Assembly (NCBI GenBank): GCA_031551355.1
Contig: JAVBNT010000039.1
Span: forward strand, 1-60,581
From: JAVBNT01 sp031551355
GTDB taxonomy: Bacteria; Vulcanimicrobiota; CADAWZ01
Length of the DNA: 60,581 nt
Direction of reading: 5' to 3'
Positions within the stretch are counted from its first letter, which is position 1, and every line of letters starts with the position of its first letter. The notes under the pieces are model-generated. The model did not search any database. It saw nothing but the letters and a program-made list of their open reading frames with translations, and was not told the DNA's origin. The position numbers and the translations under genes were made by a program. Positions 18,558 to 26,974 of this stretch are shown one piece after another.

Positions 18558-18630
18558 GGCGATGTGGCCGAGTGGCTAAGGCAGCGGTCTGCAAAACCGT
18601 TTATCAGCGGTTCGAATCCGCTCGTCGCCT
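18558..18630 (+). tRNA. tRNA-Cys (GCA)
   Basis: Cloverleaf with acceptor GGCGATG/CGTCGCC, anticodon stem GCGGT/ACCGT with loop CTGCAAA (anticodon GCA), and T arm AGCGG-TTCGAAT-CCGCT. No CCA is encoded. It lies 12 bases after tRNA-Gly. Confidence 0.95.
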
Positions 18631-18638
18631 CTTTTCAA

Positions 18639-18712
<74 letters not shown>

Positions 18713-18717
18713 CTTAT

Positions 18718-18752
18718 AAAAGCCCTTAGATAAAGCATCTAAGGGCTTTTTT
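18718..18752 (+). terminator. Terminator of the tRNA cluster
   Basis: AAAAGCCCTTAGAT (18718-18731) pairs with ATCTAAGGGCTTTT (18737-18750) around a five-base loop, ending in a T-run. Confidence 0.9.
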
Positions 18753-19050
18753 CTTTGCCCAAACATCAAATCACAAACACCGTTTCCTAATGATTTTTAA
18801 CATTTTTCGGCATTTCTGGAAAGCTTTTGGTCATTTTTTGGCAACCAAGTTTAAAAAAAACAAATATAGTAAATCCACTCAAAACCGAAACAGTTGTTTC
18901 CGACTTTCCGTAAAATTATTCCGTCGGCAGCAAATCCCGATGCCGCCTCCTGCATAATTGTCCGAAAAAGACTGTGGCTTGGTTTTATTTTATTTCAATG
19001 AGCCCGTTGCAGGTCTTGTTCTTCTTTATTAAGGCAAAACATCCGAACGT

Positions 19051-19115
19051 GTTAGAGCGGTTTTCCTGCTCTGCAACGAATTCAGATGTTGCTCCCGCAG
19101 GAAAGCTGCTCTAAC
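19051..19115. repeat. 65-bp palindromic repeat with GTTAGAGC ends
   Basis: The outer 19 bases (GTTAGAGCGGTTTTCCTGC) match the reverse complement of the other end (GTTAGAGCAGCTTTCCTGC) at 17 of 19 positions. An inner GCAAC/GTTGC pair extends the hairpin. The TTAGAGC ends relate it to the 183-bp element at 12472. Likely a REP/RIME-type dispersed hairpin. Confidence 0.7.
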
Positions 19116-19214
19116 GCTGACAATGCCCGATAAACCTCTTTAAAATTCTGTAAAGAATCTGCTCATACAATAACATTCAGATGCTCATTAATTGCTAAAC
19201 AATATCCGGCATAA

Positions 19215-19440
19215 AAAATCTTCCTCTAAAAGAGAGGATTATCATAAAAACCGATTTAATTTTAATATAAATAAAATCAGTAAAGCATTTAACCAGTTTA
19301 TAATATCTTCTGCAAAATTTTATACATATCAACAAAAAACGAACAGAAGAAAAAAGTCGTAATCTCCCGCGAATTAATCACGTAATACTTCTCATCAACG
19401 CATATACATCATTCCAGAAATCAAACATATATTTTATTTA
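19215..19440 (+). repeat. ~220-bp dispersed repeat, copy A
   Basis: Similar along its length, with small indels, to 26975-27180. Landmarks shared by both are AAAAGAGAGGA-TATCATAAAAA, ATTTAAT, AATAAAATCAG, TATAATATCTTCTG and ACATATATCAACAAA-type blocks. Each copy sits upstream of a different gene (the M35 protease here, a Cys-rich membrane protein at 27251). It may be a duplicated promoter/leader region or a non-coding mobile element. Confidence 0.65.
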
Positions 19441-19570
19441 TAAACAAATAAGTTCGCAGTAGAATTACTTTAGACCAATTTTACGATGTGAACCCAGTTG
19501 CATTGAAGATCTTAAAGCCCGTACAGGCTTGATGGATTCACGATAAAAACTGAAATACAGGAGGGGTAAA

Positions 19571-21697
19571 ATGGAAAAATTTATTGTCAGCATAAAAGCA
19601 AAACAAAGATATTCTTTAGGAGATCCAGTAAACATAACTTTTTCAATAACCAACAATACTGACTCCGAACAAAAAGTTTTGAAATGGAATACGCCGTTTG
19701 ACAAGTTTAGCCAAGGTTATCTATATATAACAAACCAAGGGAAATTTCTTGAATATGACGGCGTATTCATGAAGCGAGGCGAACCATTGGCAGACGACTA
19801 CATAGTTATTCCCCCAAGAGAAACAAAATCTACTACTTTAGATTTAACAACTATTTACAATTTAAATGAACCTGGTTTATATGATTTACAATTTTCCGGT
19901 TTTATAGATGATTTTTTTGAAAAAAAGAAAAATATAAAATCTTCTCGTCGTTTCAGACGTTTATTCCAAGCAGAGCCACTTGAAAGTAATAAAATAAGTT
20001 TTGAAATTATTGACACCACCGTTAAAAGAAGCAAAAAAATAAGGATGACAGTTGGTGCAAAGCAAAGAGATATTGAAAAAAATTATGATAAATTAAAAAA
20101 GGATAGTAAGGGTTCATCATATACGTTTTTACAGCCAGATATAATACTCAGACAGAACCCTAAAAATAAGTTCGATAGCGGAGAATTATTTATAGAAATG
20201 ACTATCGATGCGCACTACGCTTTAGGCGAATTCATCCCGTATAGCTATGCGGACCTCTCGCTTTCGCCCGATACGGAGCCAGGGCATGTTGAAATGATTT
20301 TTGGCAAATACTGTTATGACAATTTCAAGGGCTTCTATTCCGTACGTGATAATCTTATCACTATGCGCGATGTGTTAAGGAATACAAAGTTTACTTATAG
20401 CTTCAATGGAGACAGATGCAAAGATAATTCTTATGCATATACTTTCAAAGGAAGCAAAACAGTATATCTTTGTAATATGTATAAAAAAGCACCCTTCTCT
20501 GGTGAAAATTCCAAAATGGGCACACTTTTTCACGAGCTCACACACGCTATTATTGGCACAAATTGCGATGAAAACGGTAAACCAACTCCAGAGGTTTACG
20601 GAAGAGAAGAATGCCGAAAACTAGCAATAAAAGATCCTGCCAAGGCCTGTAAAAACGCAGATAGTTACGAATTTTTTTTAGAAACTGTATTCACCTATTG
20701 GAAAGACAAAGGTATTTTTGACATAAACCCAGATTATCAAACGCTAATAAAAGAAAGAACAATTATTCCTTACTACAATCCAAACTTAACCGTTTACCAA
20801 GGCTCCATCTTTACGGTTTATCAAAATCCGAAGTCAGGAGATCTTTGCTGCACAACTTACAATGGGAAAGTCAGCTCGACTACAATTATAAACAGTAGTA
20901 AAAACATTTATTGGGGGCAACCAGGGGTAGTCGTATATAAAAACAAGTTATTTGTAACATACAAAAAAGGTGGAAATTTAGAATTCATAACATACGACGG
21001 TAAAAATTGGTCAAGCAATCAAATACTTATTATGAATTTTGATAGTGATTATGATCCAGGAGTTGCAGTCTATAAGGACAAGATATTTATCGTTTATTAT
21101 AACTTTAATTATGATATTTGTTGCGCAACCTATGATGGAACAATCGCAGCGACACACACAATAGCAAAATTGAATAGAACAACGAAATATGGGGATACCC
21201 CTGGTATTGGAATATGCGACGATACTCTTTTTGTAATATACAACGATCTTATGTCTAATTTATATGCAATTACTTATGACGGAACTTCATGGTCAAAACC
21301 GAATTATTTACATGAACATTGTGAACTTTATTCACAGCCATTACTTGGTTTCTTTCCTCCTATATCTTCACAAAGCCCACGCTTAAGCAGTATTAATGAT
21401 TTTTTATATATTTCATGTGAGAACATACAAACAAAAACATCACATCAACTTCGAATGTACAGAGATTCAAACACAAAAAAATTTATATTAACAGATAATG
21501 AAGAACTGGAAAAAAGTTCCGATGAGCCAAATAAAATAAAAACTTCCCAACCTTACTCAGTTGTAAAATTAAAGGACTGTAACTATGCGATTCATTATGG
21601 AAACAGGGAGCAACACCCCGTTCCAGATGGTTCTTATCCATTCTTATATTTATTTAGGCAAAATAACACAATACATTGTAATGATGGAAGCTGGTGA
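19571..21697 (+). CDS. M35-type (aspzincin) metalloprotease with C-terminal beta-propeller, no signal peptide
   Basis: 708 residues. Residues 1-150 form an Ig-like beta domain (VNITFSITNNTDSEQKVLKW). The catalytic domain carries GTLFHELTHA (HELTH at 321-325) and NADSYEFF with Asp364, the third zinc ligand of deuterolysin/peptidyl-Lys endopeptidases (M35). YGREECRKLA between them is also family-typical. From about residue 400 a repeated pattern (PGVAVYKDKIFIVYY, CCATYDGT and variants) suggests a lectin-like beta-propeller of five or six blades. The excellent AGGAGGGG ribosome binding site fixes the ATG, and there is no signal peptide, unlike the paralogue at 23752. Base composition is AT-rich. 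Confidence 0.85.
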   Translation: MEKFIVSIKAKQRYSLGDPVNITFSITNNTDSEQKVLKWNTPFDKFSQGYLYITNQGKFLEYDGVFMKRGEPLADDYIVIPPRETKSTTLDLTTIYNLNEPGLYDLQFSGFIDDFFEKKKNIKSSRRFRRLFQAEPLESNKISFEIIDTTVKRSKKIRMTVGAKQRDIEKNYDKLKKDSKGSSYTFLQPDIILRQNPKNKFDSGELFIEMTIDAHYALGEFIPYSYADLSLSPDTEPGHVEMIFGKYCYDNFKGFYSVRDNLITMRDVLRNTKFTYSFNGDRCKDNSYAYTFKGSKTVYLCNMYKKAPFSGENSKMGTLFHELTHAIIGTNCDENGKPTPEVYGREECRKLAIKDPAKACKNADSYEFFLETVFTYWKDKGIFDINPDYQTLIKERTIIPYYNPNLTVYQGSIFTVYQNPKSGDLCCTTYNGKVSSTTIINSSKNIYWGQPGVVVYKNKLFVTYKKGGNLEFITYDGKNWSSNQILIMNFDSDYDPGVAVYKDKIFIVYYNFNYDICCATYDGTIAATHTIAKLNRTTKYGDTPGIGICDDTLFVIYNDLMSNLYAITYDGTSWSKPNYLHEHCELYSQPLLGFFPPISSQSPRLSSINDFLYISCENIQTKTSHQLRMYRDSNTKKFILTDNEELEKSSDEPNKIKTSQPYSVVKLKDCNYAIHYGNREQHPVPDGSYPFLYLFRQNNTIHCNDGSW

Positions 21698-21851
21698 TTT
21701 TAATCATAATAACAGGCCAAGATCATACATCAATGGCTTTTCATGCTTTTTTGAGGCCACTTTAGAAGAAATAAATCCAAATCTGGATTTAGACTTCCGC
21801 GACACAAGGGCGATATCCCAAGGGGACGGTAAATTCAATCCTAAAGGATGT

Positions 21852-21875
21852 GGGGCTAAAATAGCCCCCTATTTT
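21852..21875 (+). terminator. Hairpin terminator after the M35 gene
   Basis: GGGGCTA (21852-21858) pairs with TAGCCCC (21862-21868) around three bases, followed by CTATTTT. It lies directly before the hicB remnant. Confidence 0.6.
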
Positions 21876-21894
21876 CCTAAAAGGAGATATTATT

Positions 21895-22260
21895 ATGGAA
21901 TATATTTACCCCGCAATTTTTCACTCCAATGACGACGGAAGCTATACAATTACGTATCCGGATTTGCCAGGTTGATAAGTGAAGGCAAAAATCTGGGAAA
22001 CGCTATGTCTATGGCACAGCCCGCTTTGGCACAATGGATTGAATATCTCAATGACAAAGATATGGAAATTTCTGAACCCTCATGATGTCCGCACAGAGAA
22101 TAACGAATTTGTAAATTTAATCAGGGTTGAATTGAAAGACAAACGCGCCGTAAAACGCACGGTCAGCATACCGAAGTGGATGGATGAAAAAGCGATTGAA
22201 TCAAAATTAAGTTTCTCGCGTATTCTACAGGAAGCGCTTAAGAAAAAATTAGCAGGATAA
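21895..22260 (+). pseudogene. hicB: HicB-type antitoxin, doubly frameshifted
   Basis: ATG 21895, with an AGGAG site upstream, gives MEYIYPAIFHSNDDGSYTIT and YPDLPG, the N-terminal HicB domain, then stops at 21973. Adding one base after PG lets the frame continue ISEGKNLGNAMSMAQPALAQ up to ISEPS. Removing one T near 22082 then returns to the first frame: RTENNEFVNLIRVEL, followed by KRTVSIPKWMDEKA, the ribbon-helix-helix part. The two lesions compensate in length but leave internal stops, so the gene is inactive as read. No hicA toxin is visible next to it. Confidence 0.85.
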
Positions 22261-22264
22261 TATT

Positions 22265-22440
22265 ATGAACAATGCCGTTATTTGTGCAAGATATTACTGC
22301 CATTAGCAGATGGCTCTATCCATTGAAGGGCAGCTCCGTGATTGATACGGCTTTGCCGAAAAACAATGGCTAACGGTTATAAACGAATATACATATTGCA
22401 CGTAACCGGGCGCAATGATAATCGGCCATCTTTTCAAATA
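22265..22440 (+). pseudogene. Serine recombinase (resolvase family) N-terminal remnant
   Basis: ATG 22265 gives MNNAVICARYY, then after a stop SIEGQLRD, YGFAEKQWLTVINEY, and in another frame TGRNDNRPSFQ. These match in order the catalytic N-terminal domain of large serine recombinases (AVIYARYS, SIEGQLR, DNRPxF). The gene carries several stops and a frameshift, and nothing recognisable follows. It is a decayed integrase/resolvase fragment, pointing to a former mobile element. Confidence 0.75.
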
Positions 22441-22837
22441 TGCCGTGACCATTATCAAATCTATTATACCTACGGATATTGCCGGATGGCTTTTACCTGA
22501 TTGATATAGGCTATGTTAAATCAAATTGCTCTAATACCTTTTACTCTGGCAATTTACAATATAAAAAGGAATACGGCAAAAATTATTTAATACAAATTTA
22601 ATCACCAAAAACAATCCCACCATATATAACAAATCAAGCAATACCTTTCTCCTTTATATTCCACACCGTTATAAAATAAAAGACAAACAAACCAAAATGA
22701 ATTATCTGCCAGTAAAATCAACCGCTCAAACCACATAAAAATATCGTATCAATAAAGATAATCAATACAGCATCAATAAAGCAGAAAAAAACAAATATCG
22801 AACCGGCTTTACAATATTATAAAATCAGGAGGAGTTA
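22441..22837. other. AT-rich gap with a solitary repeat end
   Basis: About 400 bases with no coding signal. At 22522-22533 lies CAAATTGCTCTA, the reverse complement of the TAGAGCAATTTG terminus seen at 12472 and 23611. The last 40 bases before 22838 (CCGGCTTTACAATATTATAAAATCAGGAGGAG) resemble those before 23752. Shown here as position only: the two leaders share a CCGGCTTT block and the ribosome binding site. Confidence 0.5.
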
Positions 22838-23608
22838 ATGAAGAAAATCTCTTTAAGCATGCTCACATCATTGTTTATGTTTATTTGGATTAACGGAAAT
22901 GTATTTGCTCAAGCGGCAAGTCCGGAGGTTTGGGCAAAAGCAAAGGGGCAGAATTATGAGACAAATAAAAAACTGGACTATCCTTACTCCGGTTGGAAAT
23001 GGGATTCTATAAAGAAAAAAAATCCCATAAAAAAAATAGGAGTAGGCAAAAAAATAAACCTGATAGATTTTTGGGGAGAAGGAAGAATTAAGGATAATAA
23101 TATGATTACCGGTTTTCCGGATGCCTACAACATAAACCATCAATATCAATTAGTAAGCAACGGTCCAGACAAAAATAGAAAAATACCCAACAGAATTCCG
23201 GTAAGTAACTATAACAATTTTGCAGATGAACTGCAAAAGCTCGTTGAGGATGGGAGCGTCCTTGTCATAACATTAATGGGAGCCCCGATAAATGAAGATT
23301 GCGCTTCAGAGATAGCAAGAATGATAGACAAAAAAGATGGAGTAGTTATTGTTTATGATGCCGATAAAAAGGACTCTAAAAAATTAGAAACAGCTATGAA
23401 AAAAGAAAATATGAAAAGAATAAACGTAAATGATTTTAAACCAAGCTACGGCACAGAGTTCTACTGGAATAAATTTTTTGAAATATCATTAAATATTAGC
23501 GATTTATATGTAACGAACAAACAAAATAATAACAATAAAGCGCTGAAACAAATAAAAAATGCTACAAAAAAGAAACCGCTCAAGGAATACGATAAAAAAG
23601 AACTTTAA
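22838..23608 (+). CDS. Exported protein, unknown function
   Basis: 256 residues with a clear signal peptide (MKKISLSMLTSLFMFIWING, cleavage near VFAQA). The mature part is Lys/Asn-rich and basic, especially the C-terminal 40 residues. A central stretch (SVLVITLMGAPINEDCASEI, then DGVVIVYDADKKDSKKLE) reads like alternating beta strands and helices of a Rossmann-like domain. I recognise no family. It lies between the two M35 proteases and shares their AT-rich composition and leader pattern, so it may be co-secreted with, or a partner or inhibitor of, the protease. That is inference only. Confidence 0.72.
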   Translation: MKKISLSMLTSLFMFIWINGNVFAQAASPEVWAKAKGQNYETNKKLDYPYSGWKWDSIKKKNPIKKIGVGKKINLIDFWGEGRIKDNNMITGFPDAYNINHQYQLVSNGPDKNRKIPNRIPVSNYNNFADELQKLVEDGSVLVITLMGAPINEDCASEIARMIDKKDGVVIVYDADKKDSKKLETAMKKENMKRINVNDFKPSYGTEFYWNKFFEISLNISDLYVTNKQNNNNKALKQIKNATKKKPLKEYDKKEL

Positions 23609-23610
23609 CC

Positions 23611-23624
23611 AGAGCAATTTGCAT
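23611..23624 (+). repeat. Solitary end of the TAGAGC-type repeat
   Basis: AGAGCAATTTGCAT matches the left end of the 12472-12654 element. A small hairpin follows (TTCAG..ATACG with CGTAT..CTGAA) but no matching right end was found, so this may be a shorter or decayed copy. It starts three bases after the stop codon of the exported protein. Confidence 0.55.
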
Positions 23625-23751
23625 CCTATACTTCAGTAAAATACGGTTAAACGTATCCCTGAAAATAATTCAACGAGAGTTTTATTCTGCTGTTCAAGAG
23701 AACAAATGCCAAGCCGGCTTTTGTAATATATAAATTAGGAGGGGTTGGGAA

Positions 23752-25065
23752 ATGAAAAAAACTCAAAAAATGGATACAACTAAAAGGCCGGGCACTCAGG
23801 GTCTTCTATGGGGGCTTTTTGTCAAAATAAATCTATTTATTGCTCTACTGCTGCTTATATTAATTCCGATCCAAGTACAAGCACAGGTGCTTACAGCATA
23901 TTTTCAGGCCAATAAGCAATACGACCTTAGCGATTACACAGAGCAGGTCAATATAATCGTGACTTTTAAACTTAAAAACAATACTAAGACCGATTTAAAG
24001 GTACTCCGCTGGGACACCCCGTTCGACACTTTTTGCTGCGGAAATCTGATATTAAAAAAAAATGGTAAAAGGCTTTTATACGATGGGGCATTTGTCAAAA
24101 GTGGTGATAATGAAAAAGACTACGTGTTAATTCCCGCTGGAAAAACTTTTGCAAAAAAAGTAAAGCTTTCAAATTTTTACTTTACAGACCCTGGAAAATA
24201 TGAGCTTTCTTATGACGGTGTTTTATTAGATATTGTTAAAGCAAATGAACCACAAATAGGTAAACGTAAAAATTTTAATTCGGTAAAAATTGAAACAAAA
24301 CCAGTATTTTTTGAAATTACAGACGTAAACAAAGTAATGAAAACTAAAAAATTAACCACACTCGGTATGGTTGCCAGAAAAAGTAGCAAAACACAAAATC
24401 AAACTTTAAAAGATTTTCCAGAACCAATAATATTAGGGAATGCAACAGAAAAAGAAAAGCAAGATACTAAAGAAGCCCATTATACGCTAATAAAGTATTT
24501 AAAATACAGAATCGACGAATTAAACAAATACGGGAAAAAAACAAGCTATTATGCTATGTTATTCGGAGGAGATGAACAAAGGTATGAATACGAAAACAGT
24601 TTATGCCTACAAAAAGTTAAAAAAACTATCAATGTTATTTATAGTAAGCTAAAAAAAGAACAAATAATATACTATTTTACAAAGGATCTTAATGAAAATA
24701 AATTCGCGTATACCTATAAAAAGACAACAAGAGTATATCTATGTAATCAATTTAGGAAAGCCAGTATTGTAGGAACTGATTCAAAAACGGGAACGTTAAT
24801 GCACGAATTAACACACGCATTAGCAAGTCTTAATGATGAAAAGGTATATGTATTTGAAGAAGAAGCTAGAAAAGGCGAAAATACTGGATTTCAAACCGCT
24901 TACGGGGTTGAAAATTGCAAAAGGTTAGCAACGCGCCCTGCACCGATACAAACCGCCTTAAACTCTGATAGCTATCAATATTTTATTGAGTTCACCACAA
25001 ACACTCTAAAAAATAACGACCCCCGTAAAAACTACAAAAACGCTTTAAAACAATTAACGCTTTAG
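23752..25065 (+). CDS. Exported M35-type (aspzincin) metalloprotease
   Basis: 437 residues. A long N-terminus carries a signal/anchor segment (NLFIALLLLILIPIQVQA, cleavage near QAQV). It is followed by the same Ig-like domain as the 19571 protein (KLKNNTKTDLKVLRWDTPFD against ITNNTDSEQKVLKWNTPFD) and the same catalytic domain: GTLMHELTHA (HELTH at 351-355), YGVENCKRLA and NSDSYQYF with Asp406 as third zinc ligand. An extra ~12 residues separate the two motifs compared with its paralogue. There is no propeller. Predicted secreted endopeptidase of the deuterolysin/peptidyl-Lys type. An AGGAGGGG site lies ten bases before the ATG. Confidence 0.87.
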   Translation: MKKTQKMDTTKRPGTQGLLWGLFVKINLFIALLLLILIPIQVQAQVLTAYFQANKQYDLSDYTEQVNIIVTFKLKNNTKTDLKVLRWDTPFDTFCCGNLILKKNGKRLLYDGAFVKSGDNEKDYVLIPAGKTFAKKVKLSNFYFTDPGKYELSYDGVLLDIVKANEPQIGKRKNFNSVKIETKPVFFEITDVNKVMKTKKLTTLGMVARKSSKTQNQTLKDFPEPIILGNATEKEKQDTKEAHYTLIKYLKYRIDELNKYGKKTSYYAMLFGGDEQRYEYENSLCLQKVKKTINVIYSKLKKEQIIYYFTKDLNENKFAYTYKKTTRVYLCNQFRKASIVGTDSKTGTLMHELTHALASLNDEKVYVFEEEARKGENTGFQTAYGVENCKRLATRPAPIQTALNSDSYQYFIEFTTNTLKNNDPRKNYKNALKQLTL

Positions 25066-25182
25066 CGAGAGCAAATACTATACTAACATCAAAAAAGCTC
25101 AAGCCGGCCCGCAATCTCCGCAACATCTTTAATAGTTTTAAGTAAGCTAATAGGAAAGAATAAAATAAAATACTAGCAGGTC

Positions 25183-25505
25183 GTTCGTAAAATTTTGTGT
25201 AAAGTCCCAAGCCAGGGTTTTTAAGAATTTAAATACTTACATTAACTCCGTCACCAAAAGAAACCATTAGATGATCTAAAATAGTGCCCCAGTTTTTGAT
25301 GGGCATAGTCCATTTCTCAGTAACGCCCATAGTTGCTAAACACAAAATTTTTCATAAAAGCGTCGTCGGAAATGAAGGCGCTTTTTGTTCTTGCCGCCTT
25401 ACGCAGCTTGCTGTTATCACGCCGTTCTTTTTTTGACATAGAAAAAACCTCAAAAATCAAGTTTATTTTACCTGACTTCAGAGGTTTACACAATATTACT
25501 GACAC
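25183..25505 (-). mobile_element. Internally deleted IS256-family element
   Basis: The left end at 25481-25505, read on the minus strand, is GTGTCAGTAATATTGTGTAA, and the opposite end at 25183-25208 reads GTTCGTAAAATTTTGTGTAA on the plus strand. They form imperfect terminal inverted repeats of the IS256 (mutator) type. Between them lies only a short piece of transposase (see 25229-25439). At ~323 bp the element is far shorter than the ~1.3 kb of a complete IS and cannot move by itself. No clear target duplication was found. Confidence 0.7.
25229..25439 (-). pseudogene. IS256-family transposase remnant
   Basis: From ATG 25439 the reading frame gives KLRKAARTKSAFISDDAFMK. After removal of one extra T it continues as LCLATMGVTEKWTMPIKNWG to a stop at 25229. 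RTK-x-F-x-DDA and KWTMPI-NW are the C-terminal signature of IS256-family transposases. The N-terminal ~350 residues with the DDE catalytic core are missing, so start and end have been fused by an internal deletion, with a frameshift in addition. Confidence 0.75.
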
Positions 25506-25642
25506 TACTATTGCCTATTGAGCTACCGCTCCTTACAAGCATCTGCTTTTAGAGAAGCTCAAGCCCATTAAATTAAATACAAACTGTTCTGAATATACTT
25601 AGAGTTCCATAAATAAGCTCAAATCTCCCGCTTTAGTAACGA

Positions 25643-26096
25643 TTATTTTGTAGTAACTGTTCGGTAAACGTCGCCGCCCAGCTCTTTCATGGCGTTATCA
25701 ATGAAGATGGAGCTGCTTTCATCGCAGTTGGCGATAATCGCGATGCGGCCGTTGTTAAGCTTATCCTTAACTTCATTTACGAAGCCGTCATCAAATTTTC
25801 CCTGTGAATAATCCACACCCGCGCCGATAGCGGTTCCTGACAACATACTGAACAGAAAGCCAAGCGGCCCGAAAAACATGCCTACCAGCATGCCGATAAA
25901 CATGCCGCCCCAAGTACCATCTCCATCCGTTGCGCTCTTTTTCAGCACCTCTATTTCACCGTTTTGTCCTTTACGCAGCAGGCACTGTAACTCATCGAGA
26001 TATCGCCGCGGACAGTTAAATCTTGCAGCTTGTGCGACGCCTCAATCGCCTGTTTCTCGTCAGTGAATGTGATGACCACAAATTTTCCCTTTTCAT
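25643..26096 (-). pseudogene. DUF1269-family membrane protein, twice frameshifted
   Basis: AGGAGGGGG precedes ATG 26096. Correcting one missing A in an A-run just after the start gives KFVVITFTDEKQAIEASHKL, DLTVRGDISMSYSACCVKDK. Correcting a second missing A gives NGEIEVLKKSATDGDGTWGG and the Gly-rich membrane segment GMLVGMFFGPLGFLFSML, ending ELGGDVYRTVTTK. This is the whole DUF1269 family layout. The distance 26096-25948 is consistent with exactly two lost bases. Both lesions are in A-tracts, so true decay and sequencing indels are both possible. Only residues downstream of 25948 are in an open frame as read. Confidence 0.8.
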
Positions 26097-26117
26097 GTTT
26101 TCCCCCTCCTATAAGAC

Positions 26118-26645
26118 TTATTTATTGCCTGTCGCAAAGAAGATGGCAATCGCGGAAACGCCTTGCATAATGAAGGCCACGGCCACAAGGAAGCCGATGG
26201 TAATAATGGCCAGCAGCGGATCGAACATCAGCCAGACTCCAAGCAGGATGCCGATGATACCGACGGCCAGAATCCAACCCCAGTTCGACTCTCCCAAATC
26301 CTTGGCGACGAAAGCGGCAGAGGTGCGGGTTACGCCTGTGAAGAGCACCCATACCGCAAACATGATCGACATCGTCAGAATCTGTACGACCGGCATAAAC
26401 AAAAGTAGCAGGCTAAGAATTGCAGTGATAATGCCGTCGGCCAACACCCAACCGGAGACCGCGTGACCTTTGCGGTTCGCGATATAGAAAACAATTTCCG
26501 CAATGCCGTACAATAACATCAAAATGCACACAATATATGACAATGCAAGTGAGTTTGCGCCTGGTATAGCAAACAGAATACAACCAAGTATCACCATAAG
26601 GATGCCAAAAATCAGCAGCAATGCTCTTACAATCCCATTTTTCAT
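26118..26645 (-). CDS. HdeD-family membrane protein (DUF308)
   Basis: 175 residues from ATG 26645, preceded by AAAGGGGG; an upstream in-frame start adds 12 unrelated residues. Six predicted membrane segments in repeated pairs (ALLLIFGILMVILGCILFAI, ILAVGIIGILLGVWLMFDPL) are typical of the HdeD acid-resistance membrane protein family. It lies 21 bases upstream of the DUF1269 remnant and likely formed an operon with it; such pairs are associated with envelope or stress functions. Inner-membrane location. Confidence 0.85.
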   Translation of the reverse strand: MKNGIVRALLLIFGILMVILGCILFAIPGANSLALSYIVCILMLLYGIAEIVFYIANRKGHAVSGWVLADGIITAILSLLLLFMPVVQILTMSIMFAVWVLFTGVTRTSAAFVAKDLGESNWGWILAVGIIGILLGVWLMFDPLLAIITIGFLVAVAFIMQGVSAIAIFFATGNK

Positions 26646-26863
26646 ACTGTTATCCCCCTTTAAACAATTATTAAAACGCATTATAAAAATATATTATTAT
26701 ATTATTCTATACAAGAAAAGGGCTTATATCAAAATATTAGACAGTTTTAGATAAAATAGCCGGTACGCAATCAAACAATCTCAAATCGGAATCAGTTGAG
26801 AATCCGCCTAAAGCGGGACAATCAGGATGGATGGAACTTGGATCTAAAAAGAACAATTTTTAA

Positions 26864-26950
26864 CAATCGTCCATGCGGCGTAGCCGCACAGCTACAGATG
26901 AAAACATCCGTCAGTATTACTGTCATTATTATGTTTCAATAACAATGACT
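26864..26950 (+). repeat. Dispersed hairpin repeat, copy 1
   Basis: Shares about 85 bases with 29470-29555. The 5' part holds the small palindrome GCGGCGTAGCCGC. The 3' part is a hairpin of GTCATTATTATG with the inverted ATAACAATGAC. It lies in the 560-base gap before the gene at 27251. A REP-like element; no coding capacity. Confidence 0.7.
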
Positions 26951-26974
26951 GAAAAAACAATATCCCGTATAAAA

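Larger units (their letters stand above)
18753..19570. other. Non-coding stretch at the start of the accessory region
   Basis: 818 bases without a convincing gene. It contains the 65-bp palindrome at 19051-19115 and one copy of the ~220-bp repeat at 19215-19440, then about 130 bases leading to the ribosome binding site of the M35 gene. The rest shows no structure I can name. Confidence 0.6.
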
